The notes: generated from the sequence alone by a model not told the origin. 64,000 bases of DNA from Marchantia polymorpha subsp. ruderalis (GCA_037833965.1 AP031351.1:15946501-16010500); one strand, 5' to 3'. Shown: positions 12,470 to 24,529, counted from the stretch's first letter. Numbers and translations: made by a program.

Positions 12470-14160
12470 TCAATCTCACATCTCGAGTCAATTTCAACTG
12501 CGTGCGTATGAATGTCCTTGATGAATCACAATGGTAGATTGCCCAACAATCTTCTATTCTCGTCTCGTCTCGTCTCTGGGGAATGTCGATGCATTAGGGG
12601 TTAAGCCAGCAGCACGTGCTTCCCGTGAGTTTTTCTGCCAACGGCGTTATGGCTGGTCGCAGGACCTGGTGATTAACAGAAATGCCGTCTTCTCTCTTTG
12701 AACCATGGAGAACTATGAAAAATGCGATCCTTGGATCCTAACTCCTCGAGTGGAGAATCTCGAGCTATAGAGGTCGTGAAGAACCTCACGTGGATCTTTC
12801 TTTTGATCGAATCTCGAAACACCACCCACCCTACTCGACTTGGAACTCGCATCTCATCTGGCTCGCCATCAATCGCCAACTCGAGGGAGTTGCAGTGCAC
12901 ATGCCCGAAGTCCTGATCCAGCTTCCGAGCTTCCTTCCTCACGCACCTCGGTTTTGCTATTTGTATCAAAGTACCCGAATCAGTTCATCAACCACGATGG
13001 AGTCCGTAGATTGGCGGCTTCTGATTCTGACATGACCCCACCTAATACAGACCTGAACACTGGTGCCGTGATAATGCTAACTGCCAGTCGCCACGGAGCG
13101 GTTCAGTTCGACCGACCGCTGCAAGCACAATCGATGTACCATACGGATCTGGAGCTGAATGTATGTGCTGAATGCGTTGGCTGCTGCGTGGAATCCGTGT
13201 TCAGGTCGATCCATGTGCAGGACCCGAGTACGGAGCCCAGGGAGGAACTCCCCATTCACTCCGTCAGTTCAATTCAGAATTGAGGTACAGCCCACTCGCC
13301 GCGAGCAGAGGCATCCATGAACCGCGAGTGCTGACATTCGACAGTCACCCACCTTCGGGTCCCAGCGATTCGACTCGCGAATTGTGCAGCTGGATGATGG
13401 CGAAATCGAGCAATTCCGATGCATGCGCGGACAGGACAGGACAGGACACGACAGGACAGGACAGGACAGGAGAAGACTGTGGTCTCGGGGCCATCGTCGT
13501 CGTCGTCGTCTTGGTCGTGGACTGTGCGGGCGGTAACGGATCAGACGAGATGCTATTGTGCGCGCGCGCGGCTGCGGCTGCAACCGTCGCACAACAGTCC
13601 GGACTGTCGAAGGGACGTGCGCATGAGTCAGTCGGCCTCCGGCGGTCCCAGAGCCGGAGATCGAGTCGCCTCGCTTAATGGACGCAGCCGAAGCATCCGC
13701 AATTTCCAGCTCGCGGACGAGGATCATGATTGACAACGATCGTCGAACTGTGTGTCGCTCGTGCTACGACGGGCACCCCGTCCCTCCCCGCAAGATGTAC
13801 TTCATTGCGCTCCCCTCCTCGTCCGTTCGCTTTCTTGCATCCGTTCATTCTTTCTTGTTGCGTTTTGGATGAGCATGCATTCGGCTCCTGCGACATTGCG
13901 CTCACATTCTCCGAGTCCTGGCCATGGTTGCAGGATCGGTCTGCCTCGTCTCCTCGTGAGCTGTGAGGTGTGGCCTTCGAGAGCCTGAGCATCGTGTCGT
14001 TGCCATGAAGCACTGCGTGGTAGTCTCTCCTCGCCTCCCCCACCAAAATTCCTCTTGCATTTTGGTCGCGTTTTCGTAGCTCCGTCGTGGGGGCTGTCCG
14101 AGCGGTCGGCCCGTGAAGTGGGCCCGAGAGTCGGAGGTGCATCGCTTGAATAATGAGAAC
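12470..14160. other. Intergenic DNA with pentamer and trinucleotide repeats
   Basis: No splice-supported gene was found. A (GGACA)n array with one interruption lies at about 13429-13470 and a (GTC)n run at about 13496-13512. The long open frames on both strands at 13172-13736 and 13675-14345 largely reflect these repeats and GC bias. The right end must contain the promoter and leader of the coiled-coil gene that starts at 14166. Confidence 0.5.
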
Positions 14161-14165
14161 GAATT

Positions 14166-16232
14166 ATGGGACGGGATCGGTTGGAATCGCAGAGAGCTGT
14201 GCAGAACAAGTGCGTGGGGCACCAGCACTTGAAGAACCCTAATCTGAGGGATTGCGGGAGCGGTGAACGACTGGAACGGAAGGAGCTGAATCAGAAGACG
14301 GCAGCTCTGGACAAAGAACGCTATGAAGTGGCATGCTTGAGACAAGACATAATCGACGAGTATGAGAAGAAGAGCGCGGAGCTGCTCGAGTACCTAAACT
14401 CCATGGAGCTGGCCTTCGACCGGCAGCGACTCGAATTTGAGGACAGAGAAGCCCAACTTCTAGCAGAAAACAGCGAACTCAAAAATGAGCTCGAAGGCGG
14501 TTGTAGGGCTCATCTTCAGGAGCACATATCGCAAGAGGAGCAGAGGCAGAAGAGGGAGTGGGAGGCGCAGCGAGCCATGGAACAACTGAAAGACGAACAC
14601 AAAAGAACCGAAAAGCTTCTCAAGAAGGGGCAGAAGAGGCTACAGGTACATGGGACCGACTACGATCTCCTTTTGCGCCTCATGCACCGTCCGGCTCTCA
14701 AGCTCTGCGATTGCATTGGCTGAAATTGCTCACAGGCACCAAGCTTCGCTCCTCTGGTTCACAGCTTGCATTTTGGCATACCAGAAGTTCAAATGTGCAC
14801 ACCACGGGTGGTCGTGTCGACCGAATGCACTCTTGCAGTTCGTGACATCTAAGTTCTTGCTCGTTCTGGTCAGTGACTGTTACTTACACCTAGGCATGAC
14901 ATGCATACGAACTCAGAATCTGGGCGGTGGATTGTCTTGTGGCTGGCTGTCATCGATCATTCGAAGGAACTAGATGCTGAATTGAACGATTTGCGGGAAG
15001 AGCTCCAACGGAAGGATGATTTGTTTTATCATCGGACAAAGATGCAGGAAAGAAGAAGAAAAAGCCTAGAGATGGAGAATGCCAACCTCAAGAGAAAAGC
15101 AGCTTTGGGTTGGATGATTGGCTCCCTTTCAGGTGAGGTCCACTTGAAGTCACAACTCTTCAATGAGATGCCACCGCTGCTGCATGAACACTTCCGTTCT
15201 TGCAAGTGGTTTACTTCCGATATAGCAAGGTTTTACAGAATCGACCATCCTGCGCAATGTACTAAGACCGGCTCTGCTTGGCTGCCTAGCAGAGCTCTTC
15301 TTGAGACTGGATCCAGAAGTAGGAGTGGGCTCGGTATTGAAGCTGGTGCGCAAAGTACAGAAGGAACTCGAGTGCGGAAATAACGTCTTCGACTGTCACG
15401 TGGGACAAGCTCCGAAAGTGGAGTATGACATTATCCAGAAGGAGATTCGGCGCCTGCTTAACCATCGCTCTCCAGTCTCACGTACTTTGCATAGAGTACC
15501 TTCGTGTTGCTTGATCAAAGATAAGCCAGGAAAGGTTGAATTTTTCGATCCTCGCCGAAAGAGAGTCTGCAAGGGTCGACATTGGCGACCACCATCGGGA
15601 CCAGATGCCACCTTGTGAGTTTCTTCCACGAGCTCTGCCCGTCTGTTTCTTGCTATCGTTTCCGAGCCCACCGACGTGCCTCGAAGACATAGACTGCAAG
15701 TCCAGCTTCAGCCAATTCCATATTGCAAATTAAATGAACTTCCTTACAGATGGCCTGGATCTGTGTGGAGACTTAATGGAAGTATTTGTACTAACTGACG
15801 AAATGCAGGAAAGCAGCAGCGGGTCGGCTGGAATGTGAAGCTGCAGAGCAAAGTGATTCTCCCCTCTGCACATCTGCCCCTGAGACACCAGGAGGAGCTG
15901 CGTGCCAGACCCCTTGTTTGCTTCTCGATACACCATTCGAAAATTGCTCGACGTCTTCCTGCCATGCTCCCTCACAAATTAATCTGATAAACGAGAAGAA
16001 GATTTTGAGGGAAACACACACTCCTCCATCTTGGACTCCTGCACATGACTACGCATCCTATACTAATCGCCGACAGAGTCTCAAAAGGATGCTGAGACAT
16101 CTCGAGGCCAGTATGACCTTCATTCTCGGCCAGGAAAGAAGACGACGAAAGGTTGAAGGTCGCAATTACGTGAATAAACCAACGAAGCGTGGTGTTGCTT
16201 GTTGCAAACATCAAGACAGTTCGATTCTTTAG
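14166..16232 (+). CDS. Unrecognised coiled-coil protein, four exons
   Basis: Exons 14166-14645, 14967-15132, 15293-15614 and 15809-16232 join in frame to 463 aa. The donors are GTACAT, GTGAGG and GTGAGT, and every junction phase matches, which is strong evidence for a real gene. Residues 35-160 and 161-205 are rich in charged heptads (Glu/Lys/Arg/Gln with regular Leu), a long coiled coil. Residues about 215-325 look globular (motif KLVRKVQKELECG, then a basic FDPRRKR patch). The last 140 aa are Ser/Cys/Pro-rich and end in a basic stretch (QERRRRKV, NKPTKRG). No enzyme motif, signal peptide or membrane segment is visible. A nuclear scaffold or chromosome-associated role would fit the basic coiled-coil composition, but that is inference. 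I do not recognise the family. Confidence 0.65.
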
Positions 16233-17558
16233 TGAACAAGAAGAGTCACCATCATGTGGAAATGGTTTTTGACATGTACCTATCACACAGGTTACTCGTG
16301 AAATCGTTGTAACCATTCTTACTAGATAATCTCCACATGAGCTTCCGGAAAAAAATGTTGAAGATAAAAGTCTTTCCATTCTAAAGTTTCTTGTATAAGA
16401 GTCTCTGCCTGGCAACACTCACAAATCCATTGGGCGTCCACATGCCAAACTGATTATAATTCGATTAATTTGTATTCCTTTTTGTACATGTGACGGGACA
16501 ACGATTTCAAAGGCCCTCTCCTAGGGCCTTAAAAATGGGAGAAATTGATGGGCGAGAGACGGCAACACATCATACATTAGTCTACACTGCAGCTAATTAG
16601 AGAACGTATGTGGCAGAGAGACTTTGAGGTGGTTTCAAAGCTGGAACTGATTAAGGAGGCAGCAGCTGCCATCTCCAACTTGCTACAATTGTGCCAACCA
16701 TTTGTCCAAGTATGGTGGAGAGAATGTCGAAGCCGAAAGGCGTGTCAGGGCACATTGCAGAGTTCAGCAACAAGGCGGATTCCTGACCGCTATTTGCTCG
16801 TTCCCACATTCGAACATAAGCACCCTTTGCTTATAATTGTCCAGGTAGGGTGGAGAGAATGTCGAAGCCGAAAGGCGTGTCAGGGCACGATGCAGAGTTT
16901 TGTAATGAGGAGTCGAGTTTCGGGTTGTCCATATCAATTTCACTTTCCTTCCCCTCCATCAATGAGATCGAATATGTACCGCACTGCAAACGAATGCGAG
17001 GCACAATACTTATATCAGATGGCTAATTGCGTGGTCATATTGACCTTGAATCCAAACACTGGACAAGACTATAAAAAAGCCACCTTGCAGTCTCCTTTAC
17101 GGCATTTTATAATTTCTAGTTGCCGAAAGAGAGGTAATGACCAAAAGTGGACAACAGCAAACGAACGAGAAGTACAGAAAGGAAAAGCTCATATACTATA
17201 CCTTCCGTTGAAGGAATGTTTGGTTGATCAACCAACAGAGTCTGCAATGCACTCACATCCTCTCCCCTGCAAAGGCACACGCTCCACTCAATCGACAATT
17301 ATGAGGTAACGAGTGAAGAGTGGAGATGCGACTCGGAAGAGGTAGATGCTACTACTCACCTCGATCCATAGGTTAGCGAAGACACAATTGCAACCTTCAG
17401 ATTATACCTGTCAGGAAGAAACGGTGATTAGGTGTATGAGCTAGCTGGGCAAGCACCGTCTTCATAAAACACTGTCAAGTCATGCAATTCCTTGAGACCA
17501 CTGTCAGTTTTAAGTAATCCTGCTTGCCCGGCACGTCGAGACAACCCAAAGATGGAAC
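16233..17558. other. Spacer between convergent genes
   Basis: This holds the 3' regions of the coiled-coil gene (+) and the At5g43822-like gene (-). A 233-codon open frame at 16608-17309 (+) starts with ATG but contains the 135-bp duplication and has no recognisable domain. I do not call it a gene. Confidence 0.45.
16704..16899. repeat. 61-bp direct repeat, 135-bp spacing
   Basis: The segment at about 16704-16764 recurs at about 16839-16899 with only a few changes (a core of more than 30 identical bases in each). The 135-bp spacing is a multiple of three, so an in-frame peptide repeat (WRECRSRKACQGT) appears in the overlapping open frame. Whether it is coding is unclear. Confidence 0.8.
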
Positions 17559-18531
17559 TTACTCGTCAAAATGCATTTGGTACAAAGTGTGAAGACCATT
17601 GACACAATCTTGAAGACTGGGCCTCGGCCCTACCCTCTGCTGCATTTGAGAGGCGGTAGGCTGCTGCCTTTCAGCTTTAAGTAGCTGACACCCATCACGC
17701 CAGACTTTCTCCAAGGCGGCTACGACTCGGCTCAAGTCACTCCTGCAATGTCCAACGCAGAAACAAAACTTATGATTCGAGTTGTGATATATGTACTAAG
17801 AGAAGAAAAATGCACGTCAATGTCAACAGCTGAGATAAACCGTGCAGAAAATCAACAGAGAATCATATTGCGATGAAGATGACTGGACTCACAGAGTGTT
17901 CGTCATAGCCCTAAAAAGAAGCTCCAAAGATTCCACTTGAGCCGCGGGCAAATCTCTTGCCATAGACAACTCGTTTCCTAGGACACCATAATTTTCCACC
18001 GCAACAAGCACCTGCATCGCAACAAGTTCGTTGTTCAAGCTCGAACGAGCGAAGCCTACCTGGGCGATGCAATGCAGTAGACTCTCATTCTTTTTCACTC
18101 AGGTGTGAGACGAAACTATATGCGATGTTGATTCCTTACAGAAAATTGCGCTCTCAATTCAGGGCTCAAAACGTCCTGGTTTGTTAGGGGCGCCTAGACT
18201 ACTGACAATTAGGCCATGTCAGGAATGAAGCTTTTAATTTCTTCAAGGAAGCCAGTCCGCGACTGCAGCAGCACTGTCATGATGCTTGACAAGCCGTCAA
18301 CTGAGAGGTCCAAACGTTCTAGTAAAAGTCCTCTAAAGGGCCTCTGAGAACTCGAGCATTCTTCTCTCATGACAGATGTTGAAAGATGTGTGCACTTACC
18401 GGAAGCCTGTCCAGAATTGCTGCAGCATTACTATACTGCTTGACAAGTCGACCGTGAAGCGCATCCCAGGTGCTCATTTCTTCCTTGACTCTGCGAAATC
18501 TCTGCTCATATTTCCGCACCAGTCTTTCCAT
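17559..18531 (-). CDS. At5g43822 / C1orf109 (AIRIM)-like protein
   Basis: Three minus-strand exons, 18531-18400, 18011-17893 and 17742-17559, encode about 144 aa. The donors are GTAAGT and GTGAGT, and the acceptors TGCAG and TTGCAG. The start is the first in-frame ATG and gives MERLVRKYEQRFRRVKEEM, like the N-terminus I remember for the plant family. Later landmarks are a NYG block, LEKVWRDG, QPTASQMQQRVG and PSLQDCVNGLHTLYQMH. The PS-x2-D-x8-LY pattern is shared with human C1orf109/AIRIM, a subunit of a complex linked to ribosome maturation and replisome function (family knowledge from memory). The first half is predicted coiled coil. Oddity: the reading frame ends in a TAA that overlaps a perfect splice donor, and the expected last exon lies downstream one base out of phase (see findings). 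The protein is convergent with the coiled-coil gene. Confidence 0.72.
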
Positions 18532-18989
18532 TTCATCCAACTCCAACAGTAGTCCAACCCGAGTTAAAGTGGGATCATTCTTGAGGCTTGCTCGATCTGT
18601 TATGCGCGAAGTCTCTCCCGCCAACGAAAGCTCACATCATCATGGAAGTTGGCATTCCTCTAAAACATGAATCATTTTGAATATATTGAAATTCCGTGTA
18701 AGCAAGACGAGCGACTCGAGCGATGTAAGAGTAGCCAAGACGGATTTTGGCCTTCCGCATCTCCCTTCTGCATCAAGCACGAAGAAATTCTGCCTCCCTC
18801 CATCGCTGCTACGTTTCCTATTCAGTTTCCGGGGCAAAGTGAAACCATTTCCGGTACACGCGGTGCCGGCCGCTGCACCTTTCTCCTCCCTTTAGGATCG
18901 GAGGACAAAGAATTTTCTCGAGGCATACACATCTTGCACCTTTACTCCTCAGTTTTTCATACCCTTCAATGTAGGATTGGAATTTTCTC

Positions 18990-21900
18990 GAGTGTTTAAA
19001 GGTTATATATACGAAATATTTTTCTAAAAAGTACTGTAAATAAATTTCGAATTTATATAAAATCAACATTTTATATAACATTTTAAAGATATCAAATCGT
19101 ATATATTACAATTTTTATCATTTAACAATTTTTTTATCAATTTACATTGTTGTTTTATTGATATGTGAAAATAATATTTTTATATATAATAAAATTAAAG
19201 TAAATGTCAAAATTTTGATGAAAATTATTATAATACTCATAAATAAAATTTAAATCTTTCAAAATCAATTCATTGATTGATATTATATTGAATTTTTCAA
19301 GTACTATATTAAAATAATTTTCTTGCTCTAGAAAAAAAAAAAGTAGAATTTGATTTTGAATTAAGTTTAAGACTTCTGAATTAAGTTTAATCTTCTTGAT
19401 TTTGAATTAAGTTTAATCTATCAATGTGAACTATCTTCACGCGACATACGATTATAAATTATTGTCTTTGATACATTCAAAACTATGAAAACAATCTCTA
19501 CATTGCGGCATTATGAAAAACAATAGAAAATATTTTTGTCACAAAGACACGCAAAACATTTGCACCAACAATTTGATTCTTTGTGGAAGTTTCATGCAGA
19601 ATGATGTAATCGTTAAAATTCACTAACAATGATATTGTATACGTCTTGATGACCTTCATACTTTAGTAAGAATTGCAAAATATTTTCAAATGTTGTTGTG
19701 TGTCTCTTTTATGAAGTGTGACAACCGATTGATATTGAGTATTAAAGCTGAAAATAGATCGGATAATCAAATTCAAAAACTATTTTTTGAATGATCTTGA
19801 TAATATGAACCTTGAAATTGCTACCGTTCTAGTTAATCTTGATGTCTTTTACAATTGTGTACAATTTGTTGAGTTTGGCAAAAACATGATCTAATGTGGT
19901 TGAATTTTGCTCAAGACAAACTATACTATAAACAATGAGTTTAATAAGTATACAAATTTCATTGTTAATTGCAAAACGTTAATCATACTCCATCAACTTG
20001 AAAATATTATTTTCCATGGGAATTTTGCTGGCTATATTTGATTTATTGATGCAATGTTGAAATCCTTTGTGATAGGACGCAACACATAGACATACAAGTA
20101 CAATTGAATATCAACGTGTTTTGCCGAAGCATGACATAAACTTACTAATGGTATTTTTTCCATCCTAGATCTTAAAATATATTGTCCAATAGCAAAAAAT
20201 TGAAAAAAAATTAATCAACTTGTAGTTTATTTTAAAAACCTAATTCATAATATCATGCAATGACACATACTTCAAAATTAGATTGAGTTCATTAAAAGCA
20301 CAATTCAAGGAAATAATTTTTGGATTTGAGCTTGTTAGATTATTTTTCAATCTAACCATGGTAGTTGGGTTATTTGATACAAAAGCCATAACTACTGTTG
20401 ATGAAAGAATACCTTTGTTAGTGCACATTCTCAATCATTGCTGCAATGCATTCGCGATTGCAGTTTATTTTGAAAACCTGCTTCATAATATCATGAGATG
20501 ACACATGATCAGATTGAATTGATAAATATCACAACGCAAGAAAATATTATTCAAATTTGAGCTTGTTAGATTCTATTTCAATCTAATCATGAAAAGAAAC
20601 AATTGCTGTCAATGAAATAATACTTTTGTTAGTTGATGTTTTCACGAGTTGCTGCAATGCATTTGCGGTTGATTGTCCTATAAAATGCACAATGTGTAGA
20701 ATACATTGGTCTAGACTAGTAATATCAATCACGGCGTAATTACTTCCAATTCGAGACATACTTCCATCTGTCTATAATTATCTTCACATCTCTGACATGC
20801 TTCAACTATTGTCCTAACTCCAATAGACTTTTCCTATATCATTTTTGTAACAGTTGGTACTAGATCACTCTTCCGAAGGAAAGATTGTGACTGAAGTTGA
20901 TACAACGGATGAAAATAGCAAATTTTTTGTTGCAACATACAATGAAAACGGTATTGGATGTGATCAAAAAGTCTACAAACTGCAAATAATGATTCTCTTG
21001 TACATATACACTCATTGAAGAACTAAAGAATTTAGTCAAACGCTGATGATGATGTCTTGAGTAAAACATTTTCACTAACTCAAATCCAGTTGCAATGTAA
21101 TTGAAGATTGTGTTACAATGCGTATTCTCTTTGAAAATCACAATACAATACACATGTATTCAACTCTATTTACAAAATCTAGCATGTAGCGATGTAGTAT
21201 ATGATAGTCCATTTTTGGAATTTATCATCAAGCACATCTACACAGTGTACACACTTTGCACAATAACGGTTTTCACTAATTCTCTCTAACCAGCAATAAA
21301 AACAGTGCCATCTTGGATTTTTTGAAACATGACATATCGATATGTTGGTTGATAGATCAATAATCATTATACATGCATCTATCTTCATAATTGTAATGTA
21401 AACTGTTCTTAATTGACATCATCACAACAACAAACACATATGTTATTATAATATTACCGTTAACTTAGCCTGAAGAATTTTTTGACATCTGCTTTGAATC
21501 AAATCTCTTTCTCTATATGTTGTCACAACATATGCAATGATAACTAATGATTATGTTATCGCAATTAACTCTTATCATGTTTCAAGAATTTTGTATTATC
21601 TCCTATCGTAACATTGTCATATGACCAAATATAAGACATTGAGCACTTCTTTCATCCATCTTTTGCATACATTGTTTGAGTAGTCAAAAGAGATTTCTAA
21701 GAATGTGACAGTAATATATATTGTCAAGATATTTCTCTGTTGACCAATACAAGGTCATACTAGTAATTAAGTCTATAAATTAATCTCACATCATTATTGC
21801 TCAAACAACTCAAGTACTGATGTAATACCTACATTGTAGTTACCACGTCAGTGCCTACAATGTAATACACAATGTTCAATTAGAACAATTTAAAACCTAC

Positions 21901-23380
21901 ATTGTTTAAATTGAATTTTGGATAGATACTAATGTAATATTGATACAAAATTTCATAGTTCGTTTTTTCTCATTAATATTGATTGTCACGAATCTAAGAA
22001 CCCCACCTGAATTATATGGCATATGACTATGGAAAATTGAAGTATAAAAATACATTTGGGTATAACAAATTTGGATGCACACTAGTCATCAACAACAACT
22101 TGAGTTCAAAATCTATTGTATAAAGTGAAGCTCAAAAGAGCTAAAGATTCAAAGTGAATCATATTTTGTTAGGCAAATTAGATGTTATCATTCAATCATT
22201 TGAATTTGCAGCCTAAGTTAGAAAGTCCAACAAAAGACAGTGGCCAACACACATATCAATCTTGAGCCAAATCGGAAGAAGAAGAATGTTGAAGTGCTAC
22301 TTGTCTATAAAAGTATTAATACTTCAAGTGAAAGCAAGAGAAAACCCACACATGTCAGAATCATGATTGAAATGTTTATAATGCTGATGGAACCATTACA
22401 TTTTCCAAATAATGTATGATATTGTATCCATTACATACATTTGTAGGTGGAGTGATTCACAACAAGAAAGTATCATGAAACTTATTCTATGTACCTCAAT
22501 TGGCAATCAAAAAACAAGAAGTCTAAAGAATTTTTTATGTATGAAGAAGGCAAATGCTTGACTAGAGGAGCATATGGCATTGACCTAGCTGACGGTGTAG
22601 CAAGTTTACGTTGAGCTTTGACTAATGAAGGAAGTGAAGCTTTGGTTCTTGGAGACGTAGAAGTAGAGATAGCAACATTAACTTGCCCAGATTGCACAAA
22701 GAGTCTGCAAAGTCAAAATTGAATAGACACGACGTGGCCGTAGCGTGAGGTTTTTATGAGCAAAACTCAAATCCTTCATCAAACTCAACTAATCAATCTT
22801 TGAATAGTGTTTTATTAAGCAAAATGAGCTTACAATGATCTGTTAAGCATAGAGCTAAGACTAGTGTTTAAAGACTAACAGCGAATGGGAATAATAGTAT
22901 TGTCAGAATAGCAAAATCTGCTTTCAATGCGCAATATTGTCCGTCAATGTGGATTGCATGAGAATAAAATTTGAAAATTGAAGTTGAACAAAGATTAAAT
23001 TTGTGGGAGAGATCAGAAAGTAGATCAAACTACCCAAAAATTCACATTTTTTGAATTACATGGTACGTTTACTGAACACAAACACAGACTATTCTAGTGG
23101 ATTTAAGTTGGTCATAATACAAAAATTATAATCTCTGCTTTAGAAATACCAAAGGAGAAATTCAAAGTTTCTTGGGTTTTAAAATTTATATTCAACTTTA
23201 TATATTGAATCGGTAATAAAATATTCATCCAATTTTTTTTGAAGAAAATATGGGGATTTAAGAAAATGTTTACTGTAGCTACCAATTGGAGGGAGAGATT
23301 GGAATTTAGCAAACAAATTTCACTCTCCATGTGGCAAGATATATCCATGCAATACTGTACTTGAAGGAATAATACCTGCC
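18990..23380. other. AT-rich gene-free block
   Basis: Composition drops abruptly to very AT-rich near 18.99 kb and recovers near 23.4 kb. There are many stops in every frame and no splice-supported gene. It contains a diverged tandem repeat at 20222-20678. Short open stretches such as 20860-21153 (-) and 22482-22697 (-) show no domain. Most likely this is an old, mutated transposon cluster, but no element boundaries or enzyme motifs were seen. Confidence 0.5.
20222..20678. repeat. Two diverged tandem units of about 220-240 bp
   Basis: Unit 1 (about 20222-20460) and unit 2 (about 20461-20678) share ordered blocks: an agtttatttt-aaaacct block, tcataatatcatg, a tttgagcttgttagatt block followed by a ttcaatctaa block, and ctgcaatgcatt. 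Indels and substitutions separate the blocks, so the duplication is old. Confidence 0.7.
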
Positions 23381-23432
23381 GTAACTCACTCTCCTCTCTC
23401 GATCTCGCTCCCCGCTAGCGAACTCCCTCCCT

Positions 23433-23471
23433 CTGATACCAGTACGTGTCATTACACGTAGCTGGTATCAG
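23433..23471. promoter_or_regulatory. Hairpin pairing ACGTGT with ACACGT upstream of RCI2/PMP3
   Basis: The left arm is ctgataccag-t-acgtgt (23433-23449), then a 4-nt loop, then acacgt-ag-ctggtatcag (23454-23471). The stem is 10 + 6 bp with a small asymmetric bulge. The inner 6 bp on each arm are ACGT-core elements of the ABRE/G-box type bound by bZIP factors. It sits about 750 bp upstream of the RCI2/PMP3 start codon, a gene family known to respond to cold, salt and ABA. Regulation by this site is inference. Confidence 0.5.
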
Positions 23472-24223
23472 TCATTAGCGTTGAGTTGTGTCCGGTCCAC
23501 GCAAGGTAAGGTTCAGAAGATTGGCCAATGACCCAACTTTGACCTCTTGGAGAGCCGAAATCGCCAATCACGGGAGAACAATTCGCAGCGTGATTTAAGC
23601 AGGAAGAAAGCCATCTGCAGTGCATACAACAGACTCTGATCGCATGTACAAGTCATCCAAAGCCTCTTTAGCTCCAATAGAAGGTGCTACTGTGTGACGG
23701 GGCTTACCTGAGGCCGGGATGACTATGTCCAAACAAACGACATTCCAACGAGTCTCAGCCACGTACTCTTAGAAACCGCCGACGCATGCCAGCTGTCCGC
23801 GTTAGCTTTACGTGGAAACTCTGCAATCGTCGGTCGTCAATCGCCTTGTGACACGCAATATGACAGTGACAGTCAATGCACCAGCGCCAGTTGTCACAAG
23901 GCACCTGTGTCTCGGGATCGCTCAGGCGTGATTAAAACTGAAGGCTCCCTGCTGAGCTGATCACTCAGTTATCGTAGACATCTGTGCCTTGGCTTGATCC
24001 GTGAATTCATACATTGTCCTACAGCAATCGAAGCTAAATTTTGAACGTATACACCCAGCACTTGTGGCCGATTTCAATTTCTAGCTTCAGGACATTGGTA
24101 AGCATTTTATGGTGGATACTGACTCTGAGACTAGCAAGCCAATGTACGTGAGAATTTCGTTTGTAATTGCATGTGTGTTCTGATCCGAGTGCCGTGACGT
24201 GATGGCAAACAGAGAGTGCTAAA

Positions 24224-24529
24224 ATGGCTCACGAGAGAGTGAGGAGCGGGTCGTTTATCGATGTGCTGCTTGCCATCCTTCTACCTCCCCTGGGAGTGTT
24301 CCTCGCCTTTGGCTGCGCGGTATGATGCAGTGAGAGCTTTTTAAATCTATGCACGCTGTTTGTAGAAAACTCGGTTCCTGCATGTTCATTCTGATTCTGA
24401 TTGGATGCTGGGACGTGTCTGATTACTTGCTGTTGACTTGAGCAGTCGGAGTTCTGGATTTGTCTGCTGTTGACGATCCTGGGTTACATTCCCGGAATCA
24501 TCTACGCCTTGTACGTGCTTGTGGGGTGA
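24224..24529 (+). CDS. RCI2: RCI2/PMP3 (LTI6) plasma-membrane proteolipid
   Basis: Exons 24224-24319 and 24446-24529 (intron GTATGA...GAGCAG, phase 0) encode 59 aa. The hallmark sequences are LPPLGVFLAFGC, EFWICLLLTILGY and PGIIYALYV, so both transmembrane helices of the family are intact (about residues 11-32 and 35-57). The intron lies between the two helices, where I recall it in other plant members. RCI2/PMP3 proteins are small hydrophobic plasma-membrane proteins that influence membrane potential and ion tolerance; plant members are typically induced by cold, salt and ABA. The N-terminus (MAHERVRSG) is a few residues longer and more basic than the usual form. The start is the only ATG that fits. 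The gene is too short to show as a long open frame. Confidence 0.95.

Noticed and set aside
13172..13736. Overlapping 155-168 codon frames on both strands
   Set aside because: They are generated by the GGACA and GTC repeats and by GC bias; no splice chain or family similarity.
22380..22720. Possible copia-type retrotransposon remnant
   Set aside because: A vague resemblance to a gag-pre-integrase region was considered, but no zinc knuckle, integrase or reverse-transcriptase motif could be read in any frame.
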